Shown: positions 10,757 through 22,309 of the stretch, in pieces
How the letters are laid out: every line of letters starts with the position of its first letter
How positions within the stretch are numbered: the first letter of the stretch is position 1
Assembly (NCBI GenBank): GCA_051453625.1
Contig: JBOZIK010000001.1
Location: forward strand, 69,588,330 to 69,652,329
Direction of reading: 5' to 3'
Length of the DNA: 64,000 nucleotides
Source of the DNA: Welwitschia mirabilis
Lineage: Eukaryota; Gnetophyta; Gnetopsida; Welwitschiales
The notes under the pieces: model-generated
What the model was told of the DNA's origin: nothing
Databases searched by the model: none
The model's input: the letters and a program-made list of their open reading frames with translations, nothing else
Position numbers and translations under genes: made by a program

Positions 10757-11840
10757 TGAAATGGCTCTTATAAATAAAATATTTATTGAAAAAATATTTC
10801 AAAAATATATCCTACCTCCCATGTGTGAATCAATATGTCCTGTATTGTAATAACCTTAAAAAAACGCTACTATTACCCATCTTGTCATATGGATAAGGTA
10901 AAAGAAATAAGTGTTATAATAAGGCAATGATAATGCACCAAGTAGAAAAAAGTGATCCAAAAAAATTTTTTAATATTAGTAAATAGATGTGCCAAAACTC
11001 AAAAATATGCTAAAAGGACACATGGGAGAAATGTTATTATTGGCTAAAGAAACATCATCTATCAAACTGATTAAAAAAATCAATCCTTATAAAAATCATG
11101 AGTAAAATAAAATAATACAAAAACTACTAAATGATAAAGTTATAAGTATTAAAATGAAAACCTAAGAAAATGACTTTGAAATACCAAGTGAAATAACCAA
11201 GAAAAATAAAAAGTAAAAATAGATAATTAAAACATGAATAAGATTATTTACCTGTCCTAAATTCTAACCTAGTAAAGTCCCTTAGTATAAATCATGAAAT
11301 CACTTAATTAATGATGCATTACATGATGTAAAAACTTCATTAAGTACCACTTGAATAAGTGTTTTTTATGATAATGTTAAGTAGATCTAATTTTCTTAAT
11401 CCATGAATGATAAGATGAAAATTTATTTAGAGATGGACTTACTTGCTTGCACCTCAAGATACATTAGAATCCTAAAAAGTAAAATGATCATGTGGGAATA
11501 CTATATGCATAATGAGTCAATGAAATAAGAAATGCCTCTCATAACATCAAGGATATTACTAATTTTCTAGCCTCTAAGTAATAATTATTACCATGATAAG
11601 GGGAGTGCAACCATTATCAAAGGAGTGAGGACCTAGAAGGCTTGGCCAAATAACTTCCCCCCATGGAGTTTCTATAACTATCAATACTACTAAATATTTC
11701 ATTTGATAAAAATTTAGTGTGGTAGGACATCATGGTGATCATGATTTTAGCTTAGATAGAATAGATCATCATCATTATTATTATTATTTTTAATTAAACC
11801 CTACATGACCAAGTACTATTAAGGTCAAGGATGAAGTAAT
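10751..11840 (-). other. E3 post-integrase region, distal part
   Basis: Reverse-complemented, 11240-11835 matches 34600-35180: 'atgatgtcctaccacacta' against 'atgatgttctaccacacta' (34639), the 'ctcctttgataatggttgcactcccc' block against 34749-34777, and 'ctaggttagaatttagga' against 35093. It is non-coding here; in the better copies it separates integrase from the downstream ORF. Confidence 0.65.
11836..11840. repeat. Left target-site duplication of the copia insertion
   Basis: GTAAT directly precedes the TG of the left LTR. ATAAT directly follows the right LTR. The single difference is G/A, the predominant change type in this window. Five bases is the usual Ty1/copia duplication length. Confidence 0.6.
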
Positions 11841-12981
11841 TGTAAGTATAAGATTTTAATGATGCCAACAAGCATAAGAATCAAGTGATAAAATGGTCAT
11901 CATTCGTCATAGTCATGTTAAGCAACTAATCTTTACATTCAGATGTCCCTATCTAAAATAGGCAGATGTCCCTTCTACTTGTATGTAAAATGTGTTTATC
12001 ACATGTCATAGACACAGATGTCCCCACTTAAATAAGTCAGACATTTCCTCTCCTTGTAGGAAACATAATTAATAGTTATTATGTATAAACATCCCCACTC
12101 TAAACAACCCGGATGTCCTCACTCCATTTATTTTTTTTTAGTCTATACCTGTGGGAGGTGTAGATGTCTGATCCTTTCCAAGGTAGATTTTCCCACACTT
12201 TTAATAGTGTAGATGTTCGCACTACTTTGAGGGTGAGCATCTACCCCTCTAGAAGTAAGAACATATCCAATTTTAAAGGTTGATGTCCTCTCTTTAAACC
12301 ATTAAAAAAATAGTCTTCTTCAGGCAAGTACACAACAAGTTTTAATGGCTCTTTTCTTTTTACACTTCATTCAATTACATTGAAAATATGAATTTAATTG
12401 AAACATTAGATTATCATGTCTTGGAATCATCATTTAGGTTTTTATTTAATAGCTTTTTTCCCCTTTTTAAATAGGGGTAAAACCTGATTTATTAGGATTA
12501 TTAAAATACACATACATATATGGTTCTCTGAAGTAAACTAAAACCAATATTTTATAATATATTTGTAATTGGTAATCCTATCTTATATAATAATTTGGAT
12601 TAGATCCTACTATATTGCATCTTTACTTGAGGTACAACTCAATTTCTTCTCTTCTTCTTATGATTGAGTCTAAGCATTTAAAAGACGCCAAGTGTGAGAG
12701 GTTGATGATTAGCCTAGAAATGCATCACTATTATACAAGGGGTTGATGAATAGCCAAAAAATCATCAATTCAAAAGTGATAAGGGAACCAAGAAAGATGA
12801 CATCTTATCTCTCCTTAAAGAATGGAGTAGGCACATTATCAAACCACTATAAATCTTGTGGGCTAATTATCTTTTTGTTTTTCTATTTTTCTTAGGTATA
12901 TGCTTATTATTTTCATTTAAGAATAGGTTTTTAAATTTAAAATTTATGATTATTTCTATTCATCTTCCTCTAGGAATTTCA
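11841..12981 (+). repeat. Copia 5' LTR (1141 bp)
   Basis: It begins TGTAAGTATAAGATTTT and ends GGAATTTCA, with the PBS two bases later. It is collinear over its whole length with 16542-17699. It contains an array of GATGTCC / GGACATC-type motifs at 11935-12300 (see separate entry). LTR-to-LTR divergence looks substantial by eye (many transitions), so the insertion is old. Confidence 0.92.
11935..12300 (+). repeat. Degenerate tandem array of paired GATGTCC/GACATCC motifs in copia 5' LTR
   Basis: Motifs at ~11940, 11964, 12017, 12048, 12087, 12111, 12162, 12200, 12238 and 12285 are variants of GGATGTCC or its reverse complement. They are grouped in pairs about 25-30 bp apart with a unit spacing of roughly 70-75 bp ('agatgtccccacttaaataagtcagacat'). 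The homologous array in the other LTR is at 16643-16995. Arrays of this kind in LTRs often sit in the enhancer part of U3; function here is inferred only. Confidence 0.7.
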
Positions 12982-12983
12982 AT

Positions 12984-12995
12984 TGGTATCAAATC
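12984..12995 (+). promoter_or_regulatory. Copia primer-binding site, initiator tRNA-Met type
   Basis: TGGTATCAAATC differs at two positions from TGGTATCAGAGC, the complement of the plant initiator tRNA-Met 3' end used by Ty1/copia. Both changes are G-to-A or equivalent transitions. It lies two bases after the LTR's terminal CA. Confidence 0.85.
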
Positions 12996-13029
12996 CTAGT
13001 TACTCTTAGTATAGCTTCATCACTCTGAG

Positions 13030-13860
13030 TGATCAAATAGGACCTATTGTTGATGAAGGTCATTTAATGTTAAGACCATCTTATTTTAATGGATCAAACT
13101 AATCCATTGGAGGTTGATCTGATAAATAGAAGGAAGAAGTAAGGCTTAATGAAAAAACAATAAATGCACTCATTTATGCCCTAAGTCTGAAGAAGTATAA
13201 CCAAGTAGTTTAGAGTTCCTCTATAAAGGAAATCTAGGATACCCTTAAGATTACTCATGAACGTATAAGTATTGTGAAAAATTCTAAGTTACTATTCTTA
13301 ACAACTTAATTTAAAAATATTAGAATGGAAGAATAGAAATATATCACTGAATACATGACCAAGGTCATGGACATTGTGAATATAACATGGGGATTAGAGA
13401 AAAGATTTCAAAACAAAGAGTTATGTGAAAAATCTTGAGGAGCTTGCCCAATCATTTCAAACCTAGGATTACTACAATTGAAGAGAGAAAAAAAAATATA
13501 TACCATAAGTCTAGAGAAGCTCAAGGGGTCATTGATTGCATATGAAGCTACCATTATGAATAATGAGGAACATGAGACAAAAAATATTTCTTTGAAATGT
13601 TTAAGTCAATGTAAAGAAGGTTATAACAATGAAAAATATGATGAGGATTTAGTCCTTTTGGCAAAAAATTTTAGAATATTTTTAAGAAAATAAAAATACT
13701 TTGATAGAACAAGATTTTATGCTAATAAGAATCATAATAAGAATAAAGATCCTTTTAAGAACTTTGATGGAAACAAAAAACATCTAAAATGCTTTTAGTG
13801 CAAGGAATTTGAATACATAGCAATGAAATATGTTAATACATGAAAAGACAAAATCAAAGG
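13030..13860 (+). pseudogene. Copia gag (decayed)
   Basis: The start has 'RPSYFNGSN'-like coding near 13070-13105. The middle has the UBN2/gag helical region, ending in the open stretch 13478-13693 ('YTISLEKLKGSLIAYEA', family S-L-E-E-L-I-G-S-L). Near 13788-13840 is a zinc-knuckle remnant, 'KCF*CKEFEYIAMKYVN', where the CCHC keeps two Cys but His and the last Cys are both Tyr. Multiple stops (TAG/TAA from TGG/CAA). It would package the RNA. Confidence 0.8.
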
Positions 13861-14480
13861 AAAGAAATCTGTTAAAGTTACTTAGGATGATGAGGAAAAA
13901 TTTTACTCAGAGAGATCTCAAAATGAAGAAGAGGAGTGTGGATTACTAGTCATCACTGATAAGTATGCCTTCATTTCAACTACTAAGGATGAGCATGCAA
14001 TCTCTAATGAGAATAAGTTAATATTCAAAAATTATTAAAATATTCAAGAAGCTTATGAACAATTACATTTTCATTGTGATGTTTTAGCTTGTAAAAATAG
14101 TGATTTAAGATATGAATTATTGTCTCTACAAACTAAACTTGACTTAGCCAATAAAGAATTGGATGACACTATCAAAAGTCTTATAGGTATAAATAAAACT
14201 ACTTTTCTATTATCAAGGGAGTTATAAGATGCAAGGACACATAATGCTACTACCTCATATCATTCCAGCAAAGTAAAATCTAATCACAAGAGGTATGATT
14301 TAAAGTCTAATAATTTAAATTCTTTCTACATTTGATGTTTTTATTATTGAGTCCTAGGGCATGTTAGATTTTCTTAATCCATCAGAAAGGGGTTTCTTTT
14401 CCATTATACAAGTGATAGGTTTTTTTAAAAAGAAAAATCAATGAACAATAAAACTTTCATCAAGAAAAGATGGGTTAAAA
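13861..14480 (+). other. Copia gag-protease linker
   Basis: This is a charged, Asp/Glu/Lys-rich coding remnant ('DDEEKFYSERSQNEEEECGL' near 13888-13945) followed by a leucine-rich stretch near 14100-14230. It corresponds to the low-complexity spacer between the zinc knuckle and protease. It contains several stops and no recognisable enzyme motif. Confidence 0.5.
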
Positions 14481-14524
14481 AGGAATATGTTAAAGGGTTG
14501 CTTGTTTAGAGTACTCTTAAAACA

Positions 14525-14700
14525 AAAGGAGAACCCTAAATGGTACTTAAATAATGGCTATTTAAGACATATGAAAGGTGATAAAGAAGGTTTTACACAC
14601 TTGTTAATTATGATGGAGACGAGGTTTCCTTTGATGACAATTGAAAAGCAGCCATTAAGGAAAAAGGTATGGTTTGTGAATATGATCTTTTAAAAATTGA
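14525..14700 (+). pseudogene. Copia aspartic protease (decayed)
   Basis: 'NPKWYLNNGYLRHMKGDKEG' (14532-14591, in the open stretch 14487-14693) corresponds to the copia protease signature W-[YF]-L-D-S-G-C-S-x-H-M-[TC]-G. The catalytic DSG is NNG here, so the active-site Asp is gone. The frame shifts near 14690. Confidence 0.85.
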
Positions 14701-14889
14701 TGATGTTTTGTATGTAGAGGGCCTTAAGCATAAAATTTTAGATATTGCTCAAATTTGGGATAAAGGGAACATAGTTATTTTAATAAAAATAAGTGTGTGG
14801 TAAGGAATGTTTCTAGCACTAAGAAAATTATAATCATCCATTGTATAAGAAACCTATATTTTATAGAAAGAAAATCTAATGATAAAGAG

Positions 14890-15325
14890 TTGTGTGATTT
14901 CACTCAAGAGAGTTAAGAACATCTCTAGCATAGAAGAATGGGTAATTCAAATGTTTCAAACTTAAAGACCATCTTTCAAGAAGAGTTGGTTAGAGGCTTA
15001 TCCAAACTTATCTTTTGAAATTCTATCTTATATGAACATTATTAGGTAGACAAAATTATATGATGTTCTTTTAAATCTAAGATTGAGATATCTTCAAAAA
15101 GGCCTCTAGATTTGTTGCACTTAGATTTAGTAGGGCCTAGAAAATTTTAAAGTATAAGTGGTAAAAAATATTTTATGATGATAATTGATGATTTTATTTT
15201 CTATACATGGATTGAATTTTTGCTTTTAAACCTAATGCTTTTGATAAGCTTTATCATCTTTAAAGAAAGATTTAGAATGAAAAAAGCCTTACCATTAAGA
15301 AATACAGGTCTTATCATAGAAATTT
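14890..15325 (+). pseudogene. Copia integrase, N-terminal part (truncated)
   Basis: The GAG-pre-integrase zinc finger is visible as 'HRRMGNSNVSNLKTIFQEEL' near 14928-14985 (first His kept). 'RPLDLLHLDLVGP' near 15100-15140 keeps the first catalytic Asp (LDLVGP). 'FMMIIDDFIFYTWIEF' near 15175-15220 is the core. The sequence then jumps to 'YRSYHRNF' near 15300-15325, the position of the second Asp motif (RSDxGxEF). The rest of the core and the C-terminus are deleted. Confidence 0.85.
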
Positions 15326-15344
15326 TGGGGCTACTAAGAAAAAA

Positions 15345-16200
15345 CTAATACTTGAATTATCTAAGGTTATGCATAGAGAATTTGAAATGAGTATGATTGG
15401 AGAGCTCAATTTTTCCTTAACCTTGTAGTATAAATAGCTTAGGAATGGTATTTTTCTTAATCAATCTACACACGTTAAGGAGCTTCTACATATGCATAAA
15501 CTTGATTAAACAATAGAGGTTTTCACTCCCATATATACATCTACAAAAATTATCAAGGATAAATTAGTTAAACCTATAAATCAAATGATGTATCGAGGTA
15601 TGATTGGTAGTTTATTATATTTAACATCTAGTAGATTTGATAATTCATTAAGTATTGGTATATGTGCTCGATATCAATCTAATCCTAAGGAATCTCATCT
15701 CTTATCAATTGGTTTTCTAAGGATACTTTACTTGACCTAGTTGGGTATAGTAATGCAGATTGGGTTGGATACATAAATGATAGGAAAAGTACAAGTAAAG
15801 CATGTTACTTTCTTGAAATTGTCTTATTATTTGGAGTTCTAAGAAACAAATATCAATATCACTCTCCATAATTGAGGTCAAGTACATATCTACCAGAGCC
15901 TACTGCACTTAATTGTTATGGATGATACATATCTTATATTATTACAAAGTTGAGATAATAAGTATTCAACTCCTATGTAATAATACTACTATTATTAACA
16001 TTACTAAGAATATTGTGCAACACTCAAGAACTAGGCATATTAATAATAGGAATCACTTTATTAAAGAACATGTTTAAAGAGGCATAATTTAGCTTGATCA
16101 TGTATCAATAGATAAACAACTTGCTGATCTATTTATCAAGCCTCTTTTAGAAGTGATATTTAAGCTTTTAAGGGTTGAGTTAGGAATAGGAATGTGTCCA
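15345..16200 (+). pseudogene. Copia RT C-terminus and RNase H (decayed)
   Basis: It starts within RT at 'HREFEMSMIGELNF' (15374-15415), continues 'YRGMIGSLLYLTSSRFD' near 15595-15640 and 'SIGICARYQSNPKESH', then RNase H: 'GYSNADWVGYINDRKSTSK' (15740-15798), 'VQHSRTRHINNRNHFIKEHV' (16015-16075) and 'KQLADLFIKPL' near 16120. Everything upstream of EFEMSM, including the catalytic YxDD segment, is missing, so this copy cannot reverse-transcribe. Confidence 0.9.
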
Positions 16201-16528
16201 ACTGAGGTATGATTTTTTTTTAATTTCAATATCAAAATTTACACATATTTATCAGTTTTGTTTAATTGTTAATATTATATCTATTATTTCCGTTATGTAT
16301 GTTTATTATCCTATTCACATGCTTTTCATGGGTATTTTTGTATATTACTTATTATCTTTTAGAACTAATGATGTTAAAAGGAGGAGTAATGCTAAGCCTA
16401 TATGAAACATGATATTCATATCATTATATCATTTTAACAGGGATATGAAGCTCATGAGGAGTTATTCTACATCTTCTGGGGAGATTATTTTAAACAAGTT
16501 CTTCAAATAAGTAAATTTCTCATCATTG

Positions 16529-16541
16529 AAAAGGGAGAGAT
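16529..16541 (+). promoter_or_regulatory. Copia polypurine tract
   Basis: 'aaaagggagaga' directly precedes the right LTR (TATAAGTATAAG, whose first TG has decayed to TA). Position and composition are those of a plus-strand primer. Confidence 0.85.
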
Positions 16542-17699
16542 TATAAGTATAAGATTTTAGTTATTCCAATAGGCATAAGAATCAAGTGATAAGATGGTTA
16601 TCATTCATCATAGTTATGTTAAGAAGCCCATCTTTACATGCAAATGTCCTCCCCCACAAAAACAGGACAGACATCCCTTTTACTTATAGGAAAAATGTAT
16701 TTATGATAAGTTACAAGCCTGGATGTCTTCACTTAAATAGGGTGGACATCCTCTCTTCTTATAAGAAACATGAATAATAGTTTTAAGATGTAAATGTCGC
16801 CACTTCAAATAGCCTGGACGTCCTTCCTTCATTTAGTTATTTTTAGTCTATACCTCTAGTAGGTGTGGACATCCACTCCTTTTTAGGGTGGACATCCTCA
16901 TACTCCTAGTAGTATGAATGTCTACACTACTTTAATGGAAGACATCCCCTTTGGGAGTAAGGACGTCTCTAATTTTAAAGGCAGATATCCTTCCTTTAAA
17001 CTATTTGAAAAAAGGATCTTCTTAAGGCAAATGCGTGGCGGTTTTTAATGGCTATTCTTTTCTAGTACATCATTCAATCATATTGTAATATGAATTCAAT
17101 TAGAATATTAGATTATCATGTTTTGAAATCATCATTTAGGGTTTCCCTTCAATAGCTATTTCTTCCCTCTCTTTAAATAGGGGTGAAATGTACTTTTTTA
17201 GGGTTATTAGAATAGACATGCATATATAGTTCTATGAAGTGAATTCAAACCAATATTTGGTGATATATTTGTACTTGATAATCATATCTTGTATAATCAT
17301 TTGGGTTATATTCTACTCTATTACATCCATGCTTGAGGAATAACTCAATTTTTTCTCTCTTCTTATGATTAATTCTGAGCCTTTAAAAAACTCCAAGTGT
17401 AAAAGGTTGATGATTAGCCTAGAAAATCATCACTATTACATGAGGGGTTAATGATCAACCAAAAAATTATCAGTTTAACAGTGATAAGAAAACCAAGGAA
17501 GATGACATCTTTTCTCTCCTTAAAGAGTGGAGTAGGCATATTTCCAAACCACTATAAATATTGTGAGCTAATTATTTTTCTATTTTGCTATTTTTTTCAG
17601 GTATAGTTTTCATTTGCAAAGCTAATTAATTTAATTTAATAATAGATCGTTGGATTTAAAATTATCGTTATTTCCATTTATCCCCTTTTGGGAATTTCA
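16542..17699 (+). repeat. Copia 3' LTR (1158 bp)
   Basis: It is collinear with 11841-12981. Its first bases are TATAAGTATAAGATTTT and it ends GGAATTTCA. The motif array at 16643-16995 is better preserved here ('ctggatgtcttcacttaaat', 'agggtggacatcctctc'), showing the inverted pairing of GGATGTCC and GGACATCC. A short ORF at 16586-16777 lies inside and is not a gene. Confidence 0.92.
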
Positions 17700-17704
17700 A
17701 TAAT
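17700..17704. repeat. Right target-site duplication of the copia insertion
   Basis: ATAAT follows the right LTR directly and pairs with GTAAT at 11836-11840 (one transition). Confidence 0.6.
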
Positions 17705-17964
17705 GAGTTGATAAATAGGGAAGAACATACCCAAAATAACTAAAGATGCATACCATTAAGAGAGAATAAAAAAACCAAGGCATCTTCTTTTAAAATAAAG
17801 CTCATAAATGTATAAATGTTTTAAGATTGAATGAATCTAATCTTATCACTTTGAAATGCCTAAGTAGAATATTACTGGTTATGGTAACTTCATAAAATGA
17901 TACATAAGTCAAGTAAACGATGTTTAAGTAATAGCATAATGTTTATCCTCACTAATAAAGAATT
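17705..17964 (-). other. E3 post-integrase region, proximal part
   Basis: Reverse-complemented it matches 34300-34520: 'caatcttaaaacatttat' against 'caatcttaagacattccc', 'gaagatgccttggttttt' against the same string at 34438-34454, and 'gttcttccctatttatcaac' against 'gttcttttctatcttttatc'. This continuity across the copia element establishes the nested insertion. Confidence 0.75.
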
Positions 17965-17994
17965 NNNNNNNNNNNNNNNNNNNNNNNNNNNNNN
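17965..17994. other. Assembly gap of 30 N
   Basis: A sized gap between the E3 integrase tail and its post-integrase region. By comparison with the plus-strand copy little is missing. Confidence 0.95.
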
Positions 17995-18019
17995 AAAGAG
18001 GGCTTTCAAGACAAGTACT

Positions 18020-19190
18020 TCTATTATTTTCAAGGTTTAATTAGTAGGTAACTCATAGAGTTTTAACCTTTGTGCATTAACTTTCTAAATTTTCCTAGTG
18101 TCTAGATTGAAGATTTTATTTGTGCCACTATAATGTATGCTCTATAAAAAATATGAACCTAATGATTTAGAGGTTAACTGATTATGTAAAAGATGTACTT
18201 AGATATAATATAAAAAAAACTAGTTCATCTAGCTCAGATTTCTTATGAGATATCTTTTTGTCATGTTTGAACCTAGATTGGGATTTATAAATAGTTGACA
18301 ATGCAAAAATGAGTACATTTTTAATCTAAATAATTAAGTTGGAATAATTGATTTTTAAGAGTTTCATTTAACTTTATAAGATTAAGTTAATAAGTAGAAT
18401 AACAAGAGTTCTAACAAACATCAACTGGTAAGATATAAACTTTTTGTACATAAGTTCATAAGGTGAAAACCTAAGAGAATTTTTATAAGTAGTATGGTAG
18501 ACCCAAAGAACATATTTAAGTTTAGATGCCTAGTTTTCTTATTAATAGAGATACATTTTTAAAGCATCTTCTTAATTTCCCTATTTTCATTCTTAACTTA
18601 GCCATTGGATTAGAGGTCATAAGTATAAATAGTTTGATGTTCAATTCTAATGAATAAGAGAAGTTTTAGAAAATGATAATTAATGAAATGAATTCCTTAG
18701 TTAGTAATCATAATTCTAGGGTAACCAAAGCACTAAAAAAATATGAGTTTAAACAAAATTAAAGATAGTTCAGGAATCATTTATCTTAGTAGGAATAACT
18801 TTAATCCACTTCATAACATAATTAACATTCACTAAGATTAATTTTTATCATGATAAAGTGGTTTTATAGGGCCTTTAAAGTCAATAACTCAATAGTCAAA
18901 ATTTTTACATTTAAGGATAATTCTAAGGAGTATATCTTAAAAGTGAGTTAGGCTACTATAATTTTGGCAAGCATTACACCTTCTAGAAAACTCAAAAGAA
19001 TCTTTTAAAAGGGTATACTAATAGGAACTATAATGAAGGATTTTCATTGTATTATTTTATTCAATAACGTATTCCCTACATGTTTCACCATGACAAAGGT
19101 TAATGATGTCAAGCTTATTTTATTCTAACACACATTTATGCATGATTTTATCTTTACACCTATGATAAAAATGGGTCTCATCTCACTTAT
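18020..19190 (-). pseudogene. E3 integrase (decayed)
   Basis: Minus-strand reading: zinc-finger remnants near 19100-18950; 'VIDFKGPIKPLYHDK' near 18900-18850, where the first catalytic Asp is retained (family GIDFMGP); 'MLIMLXSGLK' region near 18810; then a C-terminal domain recognisable as 'KVNAQRLKLYEL' near 18085-18050 (family V-N-G-Q-R-L-K). Heavy stops and frameshifts. Confidence 0.7.
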
Positions 19191-19489
19191 GATCATTAAT
19201 CCTATGGAAAGAAAAAATATTTTTGTTAGTTATGAGTCTAATGGTCAGGTGTCTTTAAAGTAATAAGATAATTCACAATGTCAACATATCAAAGAGTAGT
19301 ATGAGTAGAGGATATGAAATAAAGTTGTTTAATAATGAAGAGTTATTCATCAGGAAAGTAATCATTGATTGAAAGTTTATCAAGATCACAAGAAAGTCAA
19401 GAAAGTGATTTGCAATACTATTGTTTTTTTAATCCTTATCAATGTTAAGAAGATTAAATTTTTACATGAAAAGGATTCATCTAATAAAT

Positions 19490-19760
19490 CTAGCACTAGA
19501 ATCTTTCTTGATCATAAATAACATATAGCCACATGATCCATGCAAACATTGGTATAGAAGACAAGAAGGTAGTGTCTAAGGTTACCAAAGAAAATGATGA
19601 TAGTAAGCATTTATTTCTCAATGGAAGTAAAATTGGTTTGAGATTTAGATAAAGTTTTGTTAAGATAAGATATAACTTTAAAACCTTTTTAGTATTTTTG
19701 GCCAATGATCCCACTCATAGCAAAGTCACCACCATCGCACATAAGTTCAAATTCCTTAGT
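19490..19760 (-). pseudogene. E3 RNase H (decayed)
   Basis: 'KEFELMCDGGDFAMSGIIGQ' near 19762-19704 keeps the catalytic Asp of the MCDxSD motif, then 'VISYLNKTLSKSQTNFTSIEK' near 19675-19610. Frameshifts split it; the long open stretch at 19496-19714 is in a different frame from the domain and should not be read as a product. Confidence 0.75.
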
Positions 19761-19799
19761 TCAATTAGGTCCCATTATAAAAGGTTTAGAAAAGATTTT

Positions 19800-20640
19800 A
19801 TATTTAAGTGTTTAAAAAGTAAGTTAGCATGAGTTATTTGAATCAAACATAACTTTTTTTTCAAGTAATTAGTAAAATGGTTACAAATTTTGGCATAACC
19901 TTGGATAAAATGGTGATAGAAACTAGTGTAACCAAGAAAATATCTAACTTGTTTAACATTAATTAAAGGTTTAAGATTTTAAATCATATCTACTTTTATG
20001 GGGTTTCTTCTAATTTTCTCAATAGAAATGTGATAACCTAAAACAATCCTATTTCTAACAAGAAAGACATTTTTCTTACAACTTAAGCATAGTTTGCTTC
20101 TCATACATCTATCTCAGACTTTCTCAAATATTTTTGTGATTTATTCAAAGGTTTTATCAAATATTAATAAGTCATTTATAAAGATATTAATAAAATCCTC
20201 TATCATGTTAGAAAAGATAACCATCATTGCATGTTAAAATGTTTTAGAGGTATTATAAAGTCCAAAGGGCATTATTCTAAAGGAAAAGATTTCAAAGTTG
20301 GAATTAAAGGGATTTTTGTTTATTTCTTACTAGCTATGAAAACTAAATTGTAGCCACTATACCCATTAACAAAATAGTAGTAGGCATGTGCTTGAATTCT
20401 ATTAAGTATTTTATCTAGAAATGGTAGAGGGCAATAATCCTTCTTAGTAACCTTATTAAGTTTGTTAAAGTTAATTCACATCCTTTACTTTTCATCCTTC
20501 TTAAGTACTACCATCAAGGGGCTAATCCACTCACTATCAGATATCTCATAGATAACTTTGGCATCTATTAGTTTAATTATTTTTTCTTTAACTACTTTCT
20601 TAAGGAATAAGTTAAGTCTTCATTAGGGTTTTCTCATTAG
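19800..20640 (-). pseudogene. E3 reverse transcriptase (decayed)
   Basis: 'INFNKLNKVTKKDYCPLPFL' near 20480-20420, 'FLDKILNRI', 'YYYFVNGYSGYN', then 'MIEDFINIFINDLLIF' near 20215-20165. The catalytic F-x-D-D reads F-I-N-D here (first Asp to Asn). The finger, palm and thumb order is otherwise intact down to ~19900 ('FLGYTSFYHHF'-like). Stops throughout. Confidence 0.8.
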
Positions 20641-21440
20641 CCTAGTATTATCTTTAAAGTAGATTTTATGTTGAACTATGAAAAAGTAAAATGGCATCTA
20701 TGTCCTTGTGGATCTAAGCAAAATCATTCTCATTAGAAATTAAAAGTGAGACTAAGTTAAATTATTATTAAGGGATAAGATGTTTACCTGTTACCAAGGG
20801 TTTCTTAGGATTATCTAAAAGAAATATGTACTTAAAATCTTTAGTAATTATTTTAATTCTAAATTGTAATCTTCATTTATTATTATTAAACTTCTATCAT
20901 TTACCATCATCTAGGTGTATCATCTAGATGATAATAGTAGATGACACCTCCATTGATTTCACATTTTGAACTTCTTCCTAATTTAAGGTTATACTTATTC
21001 ATCCTCTTTATTAAAGCTATTAGTTTCCTAAGTGTTTAGAGTTTAGTTACCATACAAAGTTGAGTCATATAGCATTAACAATCTCTCTCCAATCAAGTAA
21101 TGTTGTAAAAATAAAGTTTATTTAACTTCTTCTTCTAAATTCCACTTATCTCTTGTATCTTTCTTAGCAACATTAAAAACTTTAATAGTTAATTTCTTAT
21201 CATCTATATAACATTTTATTATTCTAGTTTGTGGGTCTAAATGTAGTAAACAATTGCATAAAAGGATATTCCTAAGAGTAGTGCTCAAACTCTGTTATGT
21301 TATACTTTAATAATAACCACATTTATAAGATAAAAGTCTTCTTCTATTTGTATGACTAGGTATTATTTGATTTCCAAGAGTTTCTTGATTAAAGTAATAA
21401 CTAATTCTAAGATGATTCATGTTGGTTCAATTCCATTTTC
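20641..21440 (-). other. E3 protease-RT linker
   Basis: This corresponds to the long spacer between protease and RT in Athila-like pol. Near 20910-20945 it has the palindromic GATG cluster 'tcatctagatgataatag' that is otherwise seen mostly in the LTR and post-integrase regions. No enzymatic motif. Confidence 0.4.
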
Positions 21441-21640
21441 CAATCTAAGTCTTTCGCATATGTGAAGATGTATGATGTTTGCACTTTCTCTTATATCTAT
21501 CAAAGCTTTTTTTTATTCTTTAATTTTCTTCTAAATTAGCACTTACCATTTTTGCCCTAGGATCTTTAAACTTAGGACACTTTTACATGATTAAATTGGA
21601 GATATATTATGCAAAGAAGGCCTTACTAGGGATGATGCAT
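21441..21640 (-). pseudogene. E3 aspartic protease (decayed)
   Basis: 'KKKALIDIRESANIIHLHI' near 21540-21478 aligns with 'KKALIDIGVSVNIMPLHIW' of E1. The catalytic Asp is present but the next Gly of D-x-G is Arg, which would inactivate it. 'CPKFKDPRAKMV'-like lead-in near 21590-21545. Confidence 0.7.
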
Positions 21641-22309
21641 TTTTGTTTTCTTCTAACTAGGTCTTTTCAGAACTTAGCATATGTAGATTTTTCTTGTAAG
21701 AGTTTCCACAATGGTAAATTTATGCTTACATCTTACATTAAGGCTTTTAAGTATTCATCATAGGTAGGATTTATGTTTAGCCTATTAAGCCAAAGGGTAG
21801 CTGGTTTGTTTCCTTTATTTTATTGTGAAGAATTTTCCTTAATAGGCTTATCTTTTAAAGTTAAAGGAAATTTATGTATTTCTAATATTTACAAATCATC
21901 CTCTTCCTTACTTTTCTTATCATTCTTAGAGTTAAAACCTCATGAGTAAGTGAAGTTATATCACTTTCACTTCTAGCTACTACCTTTCAATCCTTCCCAA
22001 CTTTATTTGGATTTGGTAAACATTGAGATGTAAGAGACCGTTGTGGTTATTACTTAGATAACATTGTTTGTTAAAGTACACTAACTAAATTTTCAATGTT
22101 ATTACTTTGGTTCTCAATAGTTGTGTTTATCCTTTCTTGTAGTTTTCTTTAACTCCTCTATTGCATTTCTAAGTGAATCACTTCAACTTTATTGAAAATT
22201 TAAAGTACTTGGTTGAAAATTGGAGCTACTTGATTGAAAATTTTAATTCTTGAATATATTCTGAAAAGGTTGAAAATTTAATTAGCCACTCATTCTTTGT
22301 TCATATTAT

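Larger units (their letters stand above)
11841..17699 (+). mobile_element. Ty1/copia retrotransposon with both LTRs (internally deleted)
   Basis: The element spans 5.86 kb: LTR 11841-12981, PBS, gag, protease, integrase, RT/RNase H, polypurine tract, LTR 16542-17699. Integrase lying before RT defines the copia order. A deletion near 15325 removes most of the integrase core and the N-terminal RT, including the usual catalytic YxDD, so it is shorter than typical full-length elements with LTRs of this size. It interrupts the post-integrase region of E3. Motif wording resembles the Tork/SIRE group, but I cannot settle the lineage. Confidence 0.9.

Noticed and set aside
10574-10759. ORF across the N-gap
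   Set aside because: Translation through Ns and a TC/TA microsatellite; not real.
17703-17964. Apparent similarity of the sequence right of the copia 3' LTR to copia gag (gttgataaataggg..., tttgaaatgcctaagt...)
   Set aside because: The reverse complement matches the Athila-like post-integrase region at 34300-34520 far better and continues on the other side of the copia element; the gag resemblance is short and coincidental.
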